Assembly (NCBI GenBank): GCA_020628375.1
Contig: JAHDFD010000002.1
Span: forward strand, 160,620-224,619
Direction of reading: 5' to 3'
DNA from: Chitinophagales bacterium
GTDB lineage: Bacteria; Bacteroidota; Bacteroidia; Chitinophagales; UBA2359
DNA: 64,000 nucleotides
Every line of letters begins with the position of its first letter. Within the stretch, counting starts at the first letter, position 1. Both the position numbers and the translations under genes were made by a program. A model generated the notes under the pieces. The model worked only from the letters and a program-made list of their open reading frames with translations, had not been told where the DNA came from and did no database searches. Below are positions 51,330 to 59,679 of the stretch, one piece after another.

Positions 51330-52811
51330 ATGAAAGAAAAAGTATTAATAGTAGGTGCAGGACTTGGGGCATTGGCAACGGCTTTACGTTTAGTAACCAG
51401 AGGTTATGAAGTAGAAATAGTTGAAAAGCATCATCAGGCAGGAGGACGATTAAATCAGATAAAACAAGATGGGTTCACTTTTGACACAGGACCATCTTTC
51501 TTTAGCATGAGTTATGAATTCGATGAACTGTTCAAAGATTGTGGTATGGAAAACCCACTTGAAATGAATGAGTTGAATCCTGTTTACTCAGTTTATTTTT
51601 CAAACAGAAAGAAGCCATTCCTTATTTATAAAGACCTTGAGAAGTTAGCAAAAGAATTTTATGATGTTGAAGGAGATTTCGTGCAAAAAGCAAAGGGCTA
51701 TTTAGCACAGGCAAAGGCACTTTTTCACGATACAGAAAATGTAATCGTTAAGAGAAATTATAATAATTTATTACAATATGGAACAAGTTTGTTACGCGTT
51801 CCGATCAAGCACTCTCCTTTGCTGTTCAGAACGATGTGGCAGGAATTGGAAAGACATTTCGATAGTGAAGAGGTAAAGATCATTTTCTCTTTGGTAGCAT
51901 TTTTCTTAGGTGCAACTCCATTTGACACACCTGCTGTTTATAGTTTATTGAATTATACTGAATTAGAGCACGATGGTTATTGGAATATCAAAGGCGGAAT
52001 GTATAAGATCACTGAAACATTTGTGAGCTTATTAGAAGAAAGAGGTGTAAAATTCCATTATAACACTGAAATTACTTCTGTTATTACAAATGGCAAAGAA
52101 GTAAACGGATTTGTAGATCAGAATGATCATGTTTGGAAGGCAGATAAATATGTTTGTAATGCAGATGCCGCCGCTTTCAGAGGAAAAATGCTTGGCAGAA
52201 AGAAATTTACAGAGGCAAAACTAGATAAAATGGACTGGACTTTAGCTCCGTTTACCATTTATCTGGGTGTGAAAGGCAAAGTTGAAAACTTGCATCATCA
52301 CAACTATTTCCTTGGTGATAATTTCAAATCTTATGCTGATAAGATCTTCAAGATGTCGGTAAATCCTGAAAAACCTTACTACTATGTAAATGTAAGTTCG
52401 AAATCGAATGCAGCCTGTGCCCCGGAAGGTTGTGAGAATTTATTCATTTTATGCCCCGTTCCGGATTTAAGATACAAACCAGATTGGCAAGATAAAGAAC
52501 AATTAGCTGAAACCATTCTAAAAGATATGAGTGAAAGGGTTGGTTTTGACTTAATCGGTAACAGAGTTACTCAAACTATTTTAGATCCTGTTGACTGGCA
52601 AAATATGTTCAATCTTTATCGTGGTAGTGGTTTAGGGCTTGCTCATGGCTTAAATCAGGTAGCAGCAATGCGTCCTAAGAATAAAGATGAAGAATTCGAC
52701 AACCTCTATTATGTAGGTGCTTCAACAACTCCGGGTACTGGCTTACCGATCGTTGTTATCAGTTCAAAATTAGTAACAGAAAGAATAGAAAAAGATGTTC
52801 CAGTTATATAA
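51330..52811 (+). CDS. crtI: Phytoene desaturase
   Basis: CrtI uses FAD to convert phytoene to lycopene through up to four desaturations. The 493-residue product has the N-terminal VLIVGAGLGALATALRLV (about residues 5-22), KHHQAGGRLNQ, FDTGPSFFSMSYEFDELF, and the C-terminal NLYYVGASTTPGTGLPIVVIS (about 455-475). It overlaps crtB by 17 bp, which supports translational coupling and gives the usual crtI-crtB order in this phylum. The CrtD-type gene at 27173 is a separate paralogue. Membrane association is expected. No regulator was identified; an exact promoter was not seen. Confidence 0.93.
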   Translation: MKEKVLIVGAGLGALATALRLVTRGYEVEIVEKHHQAGGRLNQIKQDGFTFDTGPSFFSMSYEFDELFKDCGMENPLEMNELNPVYSVYFSNRKKPFLIYKDLEKLAKEFYDVEGDFVQKAKGYLAQAKALFHDTENVIVKRNYNNLLQYGTSLLRVPIKHSPLLFRTMWQELERHFDSEEVKIIFSLVAFFLGATPFDTPAVYSLLNYTELEHDGYWNIKGGMYKITETFVSLLEERGVKFHYNTEITSVITNGKEVNGFVDQNDHVWKADKYVCNADAAAFRGKMLGRKKFTEAKLDKMDWTLAPFTIYLGVKGKVENLHHHNYFLGDNFKSYADKIFKMSVNPEKPYYYVNVSSKSNAACAPEGCENLFILCPVPDLRYKPDWQDKEQLAETILKDMSERVGFDLIGNRVTQTILDPVDWQNMFNLYRGSGLGLAHGLNQVAAMRPKNKDEEFDNLYYVGASTTPGTGLPIVVISSKLVTERIEKDVPVI

Positions 52812-53631
52812 AGATGTTTGTTATGATTGCTCAAGGCTAATAACTAAAAGTTACAGCACTTCTTTTTCAATGGGCATCAGAGCTTTAGATAAAGAATTGC
52901 GTGATCCTATTTACGCAATTTATGGTTATGTACGTTTTGCTGATGAGATAGTAGATACTTTCCATGAATATAATAAAGCTGAACTTTTACAAGAATTCAG
53001 AACCGAAACGTATAAGACTATTAAGCAAGGAATAAGCCTTAATCCGGTTATGCAAACTTTCCAGGAAGTTGTTAACAAATATAATATTGACCACGAACTC
53101 ATAGATGCCTTTTTGGATAGCATGGAAATGGACCTTCACGACAATAGTTACGATATTAACTTATACGACAACTATATATATGGCTCCGCAGAAGTTGTTG
53201 GCTTAATGTGTTTAAAAGTATTTGTTGAAGGAGATCAGGAAGAATATGAACGTTTACGACCTGGTGCACAAGCTTTAGGAGCGGCTTTCCAAAAAGTTAA
53301 CTTTTTAAGGGACATGAAAAGTGATTTTGAAGAAAGAGATCGAATTTATTTCCCAGACGTCGATTTTTCAAATTTCAATTTATCTGATAAATTAAAAATT
53401 GAAAACGATATTCAAAAAGATTTCAATAAAGCTTATATAAGCATTCTAGAATTGCCTAAATCTGCACGCTTAGGTGTTTACTCAGCATACCGCTATTACC
53501 TCTCTTTATTTCAGAAAATTAAAGCATTACCACCAGAACAAATTCTATCAGGAAGAATTAGAGTGCCAAATGATCAAAAATTAATCTTACTTTTTAAATC
53601 TGCATTGAGAAATCAGCTGAACCTTTTTTAA
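52795..53631 (+). CDS. crtB: Phytoene synthase
   Basis: CrtB joins two geranylgeranyl diphosphates to give phytoene, the first committed carotenoid step. The 278-residue protein starts inside the end of crtI (ATG at 52795). Both Asp-rich magnesium sites are present: YGYVRFADEIVD (about 43-54) and AFQKVNFLRDMKSDFEERDRIYFP (about 168-191). The TKSYSTSFSMG segment near residues 17-27 is typical of the family. CrtI and CrtB would make lycopene from geranylgeranyl diphosphate; cyclase, hydroxylase and hydratase genes are not in the window. Confidence 0.95.
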   Translation: MFQLYKDVCYDCSRLITKSYSTSFSMGIRALDKELRDPIYAIYGYVRFADEIVDTFHEYNKAELLQEFRTETYKTIKQGISLNPVMQTFQEVVNKYNIDHELIDAFLDSMEMDLHDNSYDINLYDNYIYGSAEVVGLMCLKVFVEGDQEEYERLRPGAQALGAAFQKVNFLRDMKSDFEERDRIYFPDVDFSNFNLSDKLKIENDIQKDFNKAYISILELPKSARLGVYSAYRYYLSLFQKIKALPPEQILSGRIRVPNDQKLILLFKSALRNQLNLF

Positions 53632-53673
53632 AAAAGTCTTACCTAATTCGTTCAAAATACAAGAACATATATA

Positions 53674-55014
53674 ATGGGAGAGATACGAAAATGGTTAACT
53701 GCAAGAAAAACTGATAAAAAATCGGTAGTTTTTTTATTAATAAAAGGCTATTTCTTTTTAACTCTTTTATGCTTTATAATCTTACTTCTTCCTATCAGTC
53801 AAAATAAAGAAAATACAGTTATTGACCACTTATTTTTTTCTGTATCTATCGTAAGTACAACTGGTCTTGCTCCTGCCAATTTTGTAGAGTCTTATAATGC
53901 TTTTGGACAAGTTATTAGTCTTCTATTTATACAATTGGGTGGAATTGGTTATATGGCTCTAAGTTCATTCATTGTTCTCAGAGGATTCGATAAACTACCT
54001 AGTATCTCGGCAAGATTACTAAAACTTGAATTTAATCTTCCTGAAAAGTACCCTCTAACTTTGTTCATTTATAGTGTATTTATATTCACAATATTTATAG
54101 AAACAATTGGAGTAATATTTCTTTACTACGGTTTTTCAAAGGCCGGTGTAGAAAATGCTTTATGGTCGTCTATTTTTCATAGTATATCTGCTTTTTGTAC
54201 TGCTGGTTTTAGTCTATTTGATAATTCACTATCCTCATTTAAGCATGTCCCTATTGTAACCTACACAATTCAGGTATTAGCACTATTAGGTTCAATTGGC
54301 TTCATAGTTCTGTTAGACTTTTGGTTAAAAATAACAGGTAGACGAGCATCTATTACTTTAACCTCTAAAATTATATTAATAGGTACTTTCTTAATATGGA
54401 TAGCTTCATCTTTGATAATATTCTTATCAGACACTAACTTATCATCAATGGGATACCAAGGTCTCGAAGTTGCTATTTTCCAAAGTATTTCAGCCCATAC
54501 AACTGTCGGATTTAATAACTATGATATAGGAAATATTAATAACGTAAGCATTTTTGTGATGATTATTTTAATGGTAATTGGTGCTTCACCTGCAGGTACT
54601 GGTGGCGGAATTAAAACAACCTCAATGACTGCTCTAATTGCAGTATTAGTTTCTGTGCTTAAGCAAAGGAAACGTATCACATTCTTGGATAAAGAAATTC
54701 CTACCTCAAATATATATTCGGCAGTATCGTCAACTTTTTTTTATATATTCATACTAATAATAGGCATCTATCTGGTTCTTTTCTTTGATGGAGATAATTT
54801 TAAATTAGAACAACTTTTTTTTGAAGTATCCTCTGCACTAAGTACTGTTGGTCTATCAACAGGAATCACTAGTCAGTTAACTGATCAAAGTAAAATAATA
54901 ATTTCAATTCTTATGTTTATCGGCAGATTAGGAGTTTTGACAATTGGCTTTGCCTTGATTTCTAGATCACCTTACAGAAAACAAAAACTTAAAACTGAAG
55001 AAATAGCGATTTAA
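53674..55014 (+). CDS. TrkH/KtrB-type potassium uptake protein
   Basis: The 446-residue polytopic membrane protein belongs to the TrkH/KtrB superfamily, with four pore-loop repeats whose selectivity Gly residues appear in SIVSTTGLAPA (about 57-67), ISAFCTAGFSLF (about 168-179), ISAHTTVGFNNY (about 275-286) and SSALSTVGLSTG (about 388-399). The size and the absence of extra helices favour KtrB. Uptake normally needs a cytosolic KtrA RCK subunit to gate it, and none is next to the gene. It is 43 bp downstream of crtB, so co-transcription is possible but functionally unexpected. The gene ends before a 445-bp non-coding stretch. Confidence 0.92.
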   Translation: MGEIRKWLTARKTDKKSVVFLLIKGYFFLTLLCFIILLLPISQNKENTVIDHLFFSVSIVSTTGLAPANFVESYNAFGQVISLLFIQLGGIGYMALSSFIVLRGFDKLPSISARLLKLEFNLPEKYPLTLFIYSVFIFTIFIETIGVIFLYYGFSKAGVENALWSSIFHSISAFCTAGFSLFDNSLSSFKHVPIVTYTIQVLALLGSIGFIVLLDFWLKITGRRASITLTSKIILIGTFLIWIASSLIIFLSDTNLSSMGYQGLEVAIFQSISAHTTVGFNNYDIGNINNVSIFVMIILMVIGASPAGTGGGIKTTSMTALIAVLVSVLKQRKRITFLDKEIPTSNIYSAVSSTFFYIFILIIGIYLVLFFDGDNFKLEQLFFEVSSALSTVGLSTGITSQLTDQSKIIISILMFIGRLGVLTIGFALISRSPYRKQKLKTEEIAI

Positions 55015-55459
55015 ACAAGTAACAACATATCCGCACGGTAATTCTTGATTTACCAATTTTTTTCCCTGATTTTGATAGTTTTCATTGATTGTGAACTCTA
55101 TTATCGATCATTAAGCAAATAAAAGTGTGAAAAATATCAATATAAGCCTGAACCGAGAGTTAATGACTGTCATAGAGTTATTATGTTATAATAATTCATA
55201 CCAAAGTCGTACACTCTACCTAATAATTTAATAAAATACATAAGCTCCTTTCAAATGATAATACTTTAATATACAAGGTAATTTGATATATTTAACCAGA
55301 TGTGAGTTTTAGGTCATCTGATTATATTAATAAGTACTTATTTTTATATATATTTACAATATTCCTAATATTTAAGGAAGAGGTACACTATCATATAATT
55401 TTTTTGACTGAAAAAATCCATTTTAATCTCATAATTAATCAGAAATACAACTTCCAATA
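55015..55459. other. 445-bp AT-rich non-coding region
   Basis: No coding frame is supported. It contains short dyads, including ATGAC-T-GTCAT near 55170, AGTTATTAT/ATAATAATT near 55177-55197 and CAGATG/CATCTG (55297-55302 and 55315-55320). It probably carries the sensor-kinase promoter, but no exact consensus was seen. Confidence 0.4.
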
Positions 55460-57508
55460 ATGTTGTTAAGACTACTTATCATTTTTTTAATTTTTTCAAA
55501 CCTCATTTCAGCCAATAGTGGTACTTGTGACTCAATTAATAATGAATTAATAAAGTTTGAATCTATCTCTGGAATAGATAATACCAAATCTTTATTTGAA
55601 ATTATCAGACAACTACATCAAACAACAGAAAATTTTGATTGTGAAAATATAACAAAGGCAAAAAATCTACTGGCATATCAGTTATACAACCAGTCTAAAC
55701 TAATAGAGGCTAGAAAATTACTGCTTGAAGCCGAACAAATATTCAATAAAAATAACTTAAGAGATGCTGATTATATAGTCAATCAAAATTATTTAGGATT
55801 GATTGATATTCTTGATGGTAATTTAAAGAAAGCTACATTTCATTTCAATCGATGTAAAAAATATGCTGAGCAACTCAACGATACCAATTTGATTTGTCAA
55901 TCATATTTACAATTAGGTTTGGTACATCTTGAAATGCAGGAATATGCCAAAGCCGAATCATTTTACGCGAAATGTATAGAAATCAATAAAGACTTGAACA
56001 ATTATGAATATGAAGGCTACTCCTACCAGAACTTAGCAAGAATTCAATTATTTCAAAACGATAAAGACCTTGCCTTATACTATGCTAAAGAAGCTTATCA
56101 AGTATGGAAGCATAACAAGGCTTACAAAGGTCAGTACTTCATAAATCATATTCTATCAGAAATTTATGAAGCTAAAGGCGAGAATGATAAAGCTATTGAA
56201 GCGCTCGAACAAAGTGTCGCTTTGAATAAAACACATGGTTTCAACATATATATTGAAGAAATTTACTACAGGTTGGGTAAGGCTAGTTATGAAAATGGTG
56301 AAAAAGAAGCCGCTAAGAATTATTTCTTGAGTGCTTTAAACACCGCTGTAAATCTTGATAATGACATTCAAGAAGAATTATTGAATAAATTAGTAGATAT
56401 ACATAACGAAAATAATGATCGCGAGGGATTAAAAGAAATGCTTTCATTGGTGGTTAATGTATTGAATGATGCTAAAGACAGGAATAAAGTTCAGGCTGAT
56501 CGAATTATTTCGAGCCAATCGGAATTAGATAATACCAACGAATTAAATCAAGCATTACAACAAAGCTATTTAGGCGAAGAAATAAAATTCAGAAGACTAA
56601 CATTATTCACTATAGCTTTAATTGCTTTACTCGCATCAGCTGCTTATCTTATATACAGTAAAACCAAAGAAAGTAATAAGAGAAAAAAACTATTAGATCA
56701 AATTAAAGAGCAAAAAACTGAATTGGAATCAGCCAACGAAAAACTGATAGAATTTACTGATATAATCTCAGAACAAAATCTTGAATTGACCATAAAAAAT
56801 AAAGACCTCAAGAATTTTACTTATGCTGCTTCTCACGATCTGAAGACACCTTTGCGTACCATTGTGAGTTTTGCCGGAATGCTTAAAAGCAAAATGCAAA
56901 CTCATGATAATTCTGTAATTGAATTACTCGAACTAATTGAAAAGGGTGGTAAGAACATGAGTGAAATGGTAGATAATCTTTTGGCTTATGCAAAAGCAGG
57001 AAGCAAAGAGATAAAAATTGAAAAAACCAATATTCTGAATCTCGTTGATCTGGTTATTATTAACTTAAATGCGCTTATTCAAGAACGTAAAGCATCGATC
57101 AATAAAAATATCCATATTGACAGTGCTTTTATTGACAAAACCTGTGTTCAACAAGTATTAAGCAATCTGATCGCTAATTCGATCAAATATTCTAAAAAGC
57201 ATATACCTCCACAAATTGATATTTCCGTTGACGAAACCGATAAAGAATACATATTTGAAGTAAAAGACAATGGCTTGGGAATACCTCAGGAATATTTAGA
57301 CAGAGTTTTCGATATGTTCCAAAGAGTACCTACCGATACTAAAGTGGAAGGCACAGGAATAGGTCTGGCAACCTGCAAAAGATTGATCGACTTGAACAAA
57401 GGAACAATTTCAGTAAAATCTAAATTGGGGGAAGGCTCTGTTTTCTGCTTTAGTTTGCCGAAACAAGTTCAGAAAATTAAAGAGTTGAAAAACGATAGAG
57501 CTGCTTAG
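55460..57508 (+). CDS. TPR-containing sensor histidine kinase
   Basis: The 682-residue protein has a signal peptide (about 1-19, ISANSG), a periplasmic TPR region (about 60-330; for example CQSYLQLGLVHLEMQEYAKAESFYAKCIEIN), a transmembrane helix LTLFTIALIALLASAAYLIY (about 376-395), a coiled-coil linker (about 400-445) and a kinase core. In the core are the phosphorylated His in YAASHDLKTPLRTIVSF (about residue 457), the N box SNLIANSIKYS, the G1 box DNGLGIPQEYL, the F box MFQRV, and the G2 box GTGIGLATCKRLI. No response regulator is adjacent, so the partner is unknown. TPR ligand sensing is inferred. Confidence 0.9.
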   Translation: MLLRLLIIFLIFSNLISANSGTCDSINNELIKFESISGIDNTKSLFEIIRQLHQTTENFDCENITKAKNLLAYQLYNQSKLIEARKLLLEAEQIFNKNNLRDADYIVNQNYLGLIDILDGNLKKATFHFNRCKKYAEQLNDTNLICQSYLQLGLVHLEMQEYAKAESFYAKCIEINKDLNNYEYEGYSYQNLARIQLFQNDKDLALYYAKEAYQVWKHNKAYKGQYFINHILSEIYEAKGENDKAIEALEQSVALNKTHGFNIYIEEIYYRLGKASYENGEKEAAKNYFLSALNTAVNLDNDIQEELLNKLVDIHNENNDREGLKEMLSLVVNVLNDAKDRNKVQADRIISSQSELDNTNELNQALQQSYLGEEIKFRRLTLFTIALIALLASAAYLIYSKTKESNKRKKLLDQIKEQKTELESANEKLIEFTDIISEQNLELTIKNKDLKNFTYAASHDLKTPLRTIVSFAGMLKSKMQTHDNSVIELLELIEKGGKNMSEMVDNLLAYAKAGSKEIKIEKTNILNLVDLVIINLNALIQERKASINKNIHIDSAFIDKTCVQQVLSNLIANSIKYSKKHIPPQIDISVDETDKEYIFEVKDNGLGIPQEYLDRVFDMFQRVPTDTKVEGTGIGLATCKRLIDLNKGTISVKSKLGEGSVFCFSLPKQVQKIKELKNDRAA

Positions 57509-57517
57509 TTAGCTATT

Positions 57518-57549
57518 GAGTTTATGAGTTAGTGAGTTTATGAGTTAGT
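57518..57549. repeat. Tandem GAGTTTATGAGTTAGT repeat
   Basis: Two exact 16-bp units begin at 57518 and 57534, ten bases after the kinase stop. It is the same class of spacer as those at 11100 and 39731. Confidence 0.75.
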
Positions 57550-57563
57550 GATTACACAAAAAC

Positions 57564-58643
57564 TTACCCTATAGAGTTATTAAAATTATTTTCTTTATCA
57601 AGATACTGTGAAGCTATTTTGTCTTCTGGATTTAGCTCAAACGAATACAAAACAAAAATGAAAAACCATTCAGCAGGTTTCATAAGCAGATAAATAAAAT
57701 CAGAGATATACTTATTCTGAAATAAATGGTAATGTTTCTTTACGCTCTCTCCCACTCTATCATAATTCCTTCTGATTAAACGATGTAATGAAGGAAACTT
57801 CGTCTGAACCAATTCCTCAAAAGCATTAGATGCCAATAGCTGACGATTACAAATTATTAATTCGCCGCTTCTTCTTCCTGTTCTGACCGGTTTTACAATA
57901 ATTGGGTGTCCTTTTGCTGCAATCGTACATAAATAATGACCACCACAATCAATATGTTCGCAATATTCATTCAGTTCAGAAAAACCCATATTATGCGTTT
58001 GTGTAAAAGCCTTCAGCACATCTGAAGGTTGCTGACCAAATAGAATTAAGATTCCAGTAGCTAACACAATCAATGGCAAACATAGTATCATCAGAAATAC
58101 GAATTTTGGAATGAACTCTATATTCAAAAATTGCCAGGCGAGCCGGGTAAAAAAACCATCTGTCGCATACTTACCCGATTTTGCCAGATCAATGATTCTT
58201 CTTTGATTCTTTATTAATTCTAAAAGGAATAAAAGCACTATTGGTAAATTGCCAATAAAACCGAGTAACCCAATCTGTATATTCAATACTATATTGAAAA
58301 AAACACCAAAAACCAAGACCGTATTAACCAATACCTCAACGATTGGCGGTGCTATTCGATCTCTGATCAAAGAGTAAAAGTAGGTGAAAGCACAAAGCGC
58401 AATCCAGATATATACGCTTAAGCGATAATCGGGATGAAAGGTAATTGCATCGGAACAACAATCGAATTCCGGAGCATTATCAAAGATGAACAAATAAAGC
58501 GTAGGTAAGAAAACTACCTGAAATAAGCCTAAACAAAAGGCAAAAAGATCATTTCCTAATCGTTTCCCTTTAAAAATATAATGAAAGAAATCGAAGACAA
58601 TAATGAATGCCGGAACAAATAATAAGAGTAGAATAATTTGCAT
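57564..58643 (-). CDS. Multipass membrane protein, possibly DUF6688 family
   Basis: The 359-residue product has about seven hydrophobic segments (roughly 4-20, 30-55, 75-95, 105-150, 180-205 and one near 330). A soluble loop holds the most conserved-looking stretch, HIDCGGHYLCTIAAKGHPIIVKPVRTG and IICNRQLLASNAFEELVQ (about 230-275), which I associate with a family I believe is catalogued as DUF6688. No function is established. The gene lies 21 bp downstream of the dapD gene on the same strand, so co-transcription is likely. The simple repeat at 57518 follows it on the far side. Confidence 0.75.
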   Translation of the reverse strand: MQIILLLLFVPAFIIVFDFFHYIFKGKRLGNDLFAFCLGLFQVVFLPTLYLFIFDNAPEFDCCSDAITFHPDYRLSVYIWIALCAFTYFYSLIRDRIAPPIVEVLVNTVLVFGVFFNIVLNIQIGLLGFIGNLPIVLLFLLELIKNQRRIIDLAKSGKYATDGFFTRLAWQFLNIEFIPKFVFLMILCLPLIVLATGILILFGQQPSDVLKAFTQTHNMGFSELNEYCEHIDCGGHYLCTIAAKGHPIIVKPVRTGRRSGELIICNRQLLASNAFEELVQTKFPSLHRLIRRNYDRVGESVKKHYHLFQNKYISDFIYLLMKPAEWFFIFVLYSFELNPEDKIASQYLDKENNFNNSIG

Positions 58644-58664
58644 AATGCTGTATATTATTGATAA

Positions 58665-59486
58665 TTACACAGCCACATTATGCTCTCTTAGTGCATCATT
58701 CAGAGAAGTTTTTTTATCTGTACTTTCTTTTCGTTTTCCAATGATAAGCGCACAGGCTACCTGAAACTCACCTGCCGGGAATTGCTTTGGATAGGTTCCG
58801 GGAATTACCACTGAGCGAGCCGGCACTCTTCCTTTCATTTCAACGGGTTCTGCTCCACTAACATCAATAATTCTTGTCGATTGGGTAAGAACAACATTCG
58901 CTCCTAAAACGGCTTCACTTTCTACATGAACGCCTTCAACAACTATCGATCGAGAACCAATGAAACAGTTATCTTCAATAATAACCGGAGCTGCTTGTAC
59001 AGGCTCTAACACGCCACCAATACCAACACCTCCACTAAGGTGTACATTTTTACCTATTTGTGCACATGAACCAACGGTCGCCCAAGTATCAACCATTGTT
59101 CCCGAATCGACATAAGCACCGATATTAACATAGGAAGGCATCATAATTACATTTGGAGCAACAAAACTCCCATGGCGCGCAATGGCATGAGGAACAACTC
59201 GAACGCCCAATTCTGCATAATTTTCTTTTAAAGGTACTTTATCATGAAATTCGAAAGGTCCCACTTTGATCGTTTCCATTTTTGCGGTTGGAAAAAATAA
59301 CAACACTGCTTTTTTCACCCAATCATTTACTTTCCACGATCCATCTTCCAATGGTTCTGCCACTCGTATCTTGCCTTTATCTAATAAATTTACGGTTTCA
59401 CGAATTGCCATTAATGTTGAAGTTTCTTTTAGTAAACTTCTATCTTCGAAAGCAGTTTCTATTGTTTTTTTAAGTATCGGGTACAT
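58665..59486 (-). CDS. dapD: Tetrahydrodipicolinate N-succinyltransferase
   Basis: DapD adds succinyl from succinyl-CoA to tetrahydrodipicolinate in the diaminopimelate/lysine pathway. The 273-residue protein has an N-terminal helical domain (about 1-90), a left-handed beta helix of hexapeptide repeats (about 100-230; VMMPSYVNIGAYVDSGTMVDTWATVGSCAQIG, GVGIGGVLEPVQAAPVII), and the family's conserved PEFHDK-like N-terminal part (VGPFEFHDKVPLK). The length is normal. Its upstream region (59487-59679) carries copy B of the structured repeat, so its promoter may lie within or beside that element. Other dap genes are not nearby. Confidence 0.95.
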   Translation of the reverse strand: MYPILKKTIETAFEDRSLLKETSTLMAIRETVNLLDKGKIRVAEPLEDGSWKVNDWVKKAVLLFFPTAKMETIKVGPFEFHDKVPLKENYAELGVRVVPHAIARHGSFVAPNVIMMPSYVNIGAYVDSGTMVDTWATVGSCAQIGKNVHLSGGVGIGGVLEPVQAAPVIIEDNCFIGSRSIVVEGVHVESEAVLGANVVLTQSTRIIDVSGAEPVEMKGRVPARSVVIPGTYPKQFPAGEFQVACALIIGKRKESTDKKTSLNDALREHNVAV

Positions 59487-59521
59487 GTAATTTTAAGATT
59501 GATCTGTAATAGAATATTTAT

Positions 59522-59678
59522 TTAACCTAAGTTGTGATAAATCACAATAGTCAACAATTTAATAGTCCACTGTCAACAAGGGAAGCCCATAATTCGTAAA
59601 GAGTAAGGCTTTTAGTCTATGATCTGTTGACAGTCGTTTATACACAAAAATGTCATTATAAATCGTAATTTGAATTGA
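59522..59678 (-). repeat. Structured intergenic repeat element, copy B
   Basis: The minus strand of this region matches 14593-14741: TATAATGACATTTTTGTG, CTGTCAACAG, GCCTTA, AGTGGACTATT, then GTGATTTATCAC and CTTAGGTTAA. Compared with copy A, the final hairpin changed from GCGA..TCGC to GTGA..TCAC, a paired substitution that keeps the stem. CTGTCAACA and TGTTGACAG (minus-strand reading) also pair over about 60 bases. The copy starts two bases after the stop of the OmpA-family gene and precedes dapD. I see no 10-bp flanking duplication here. Confidence 0.65.
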
Positions 59679-59679
59679 G

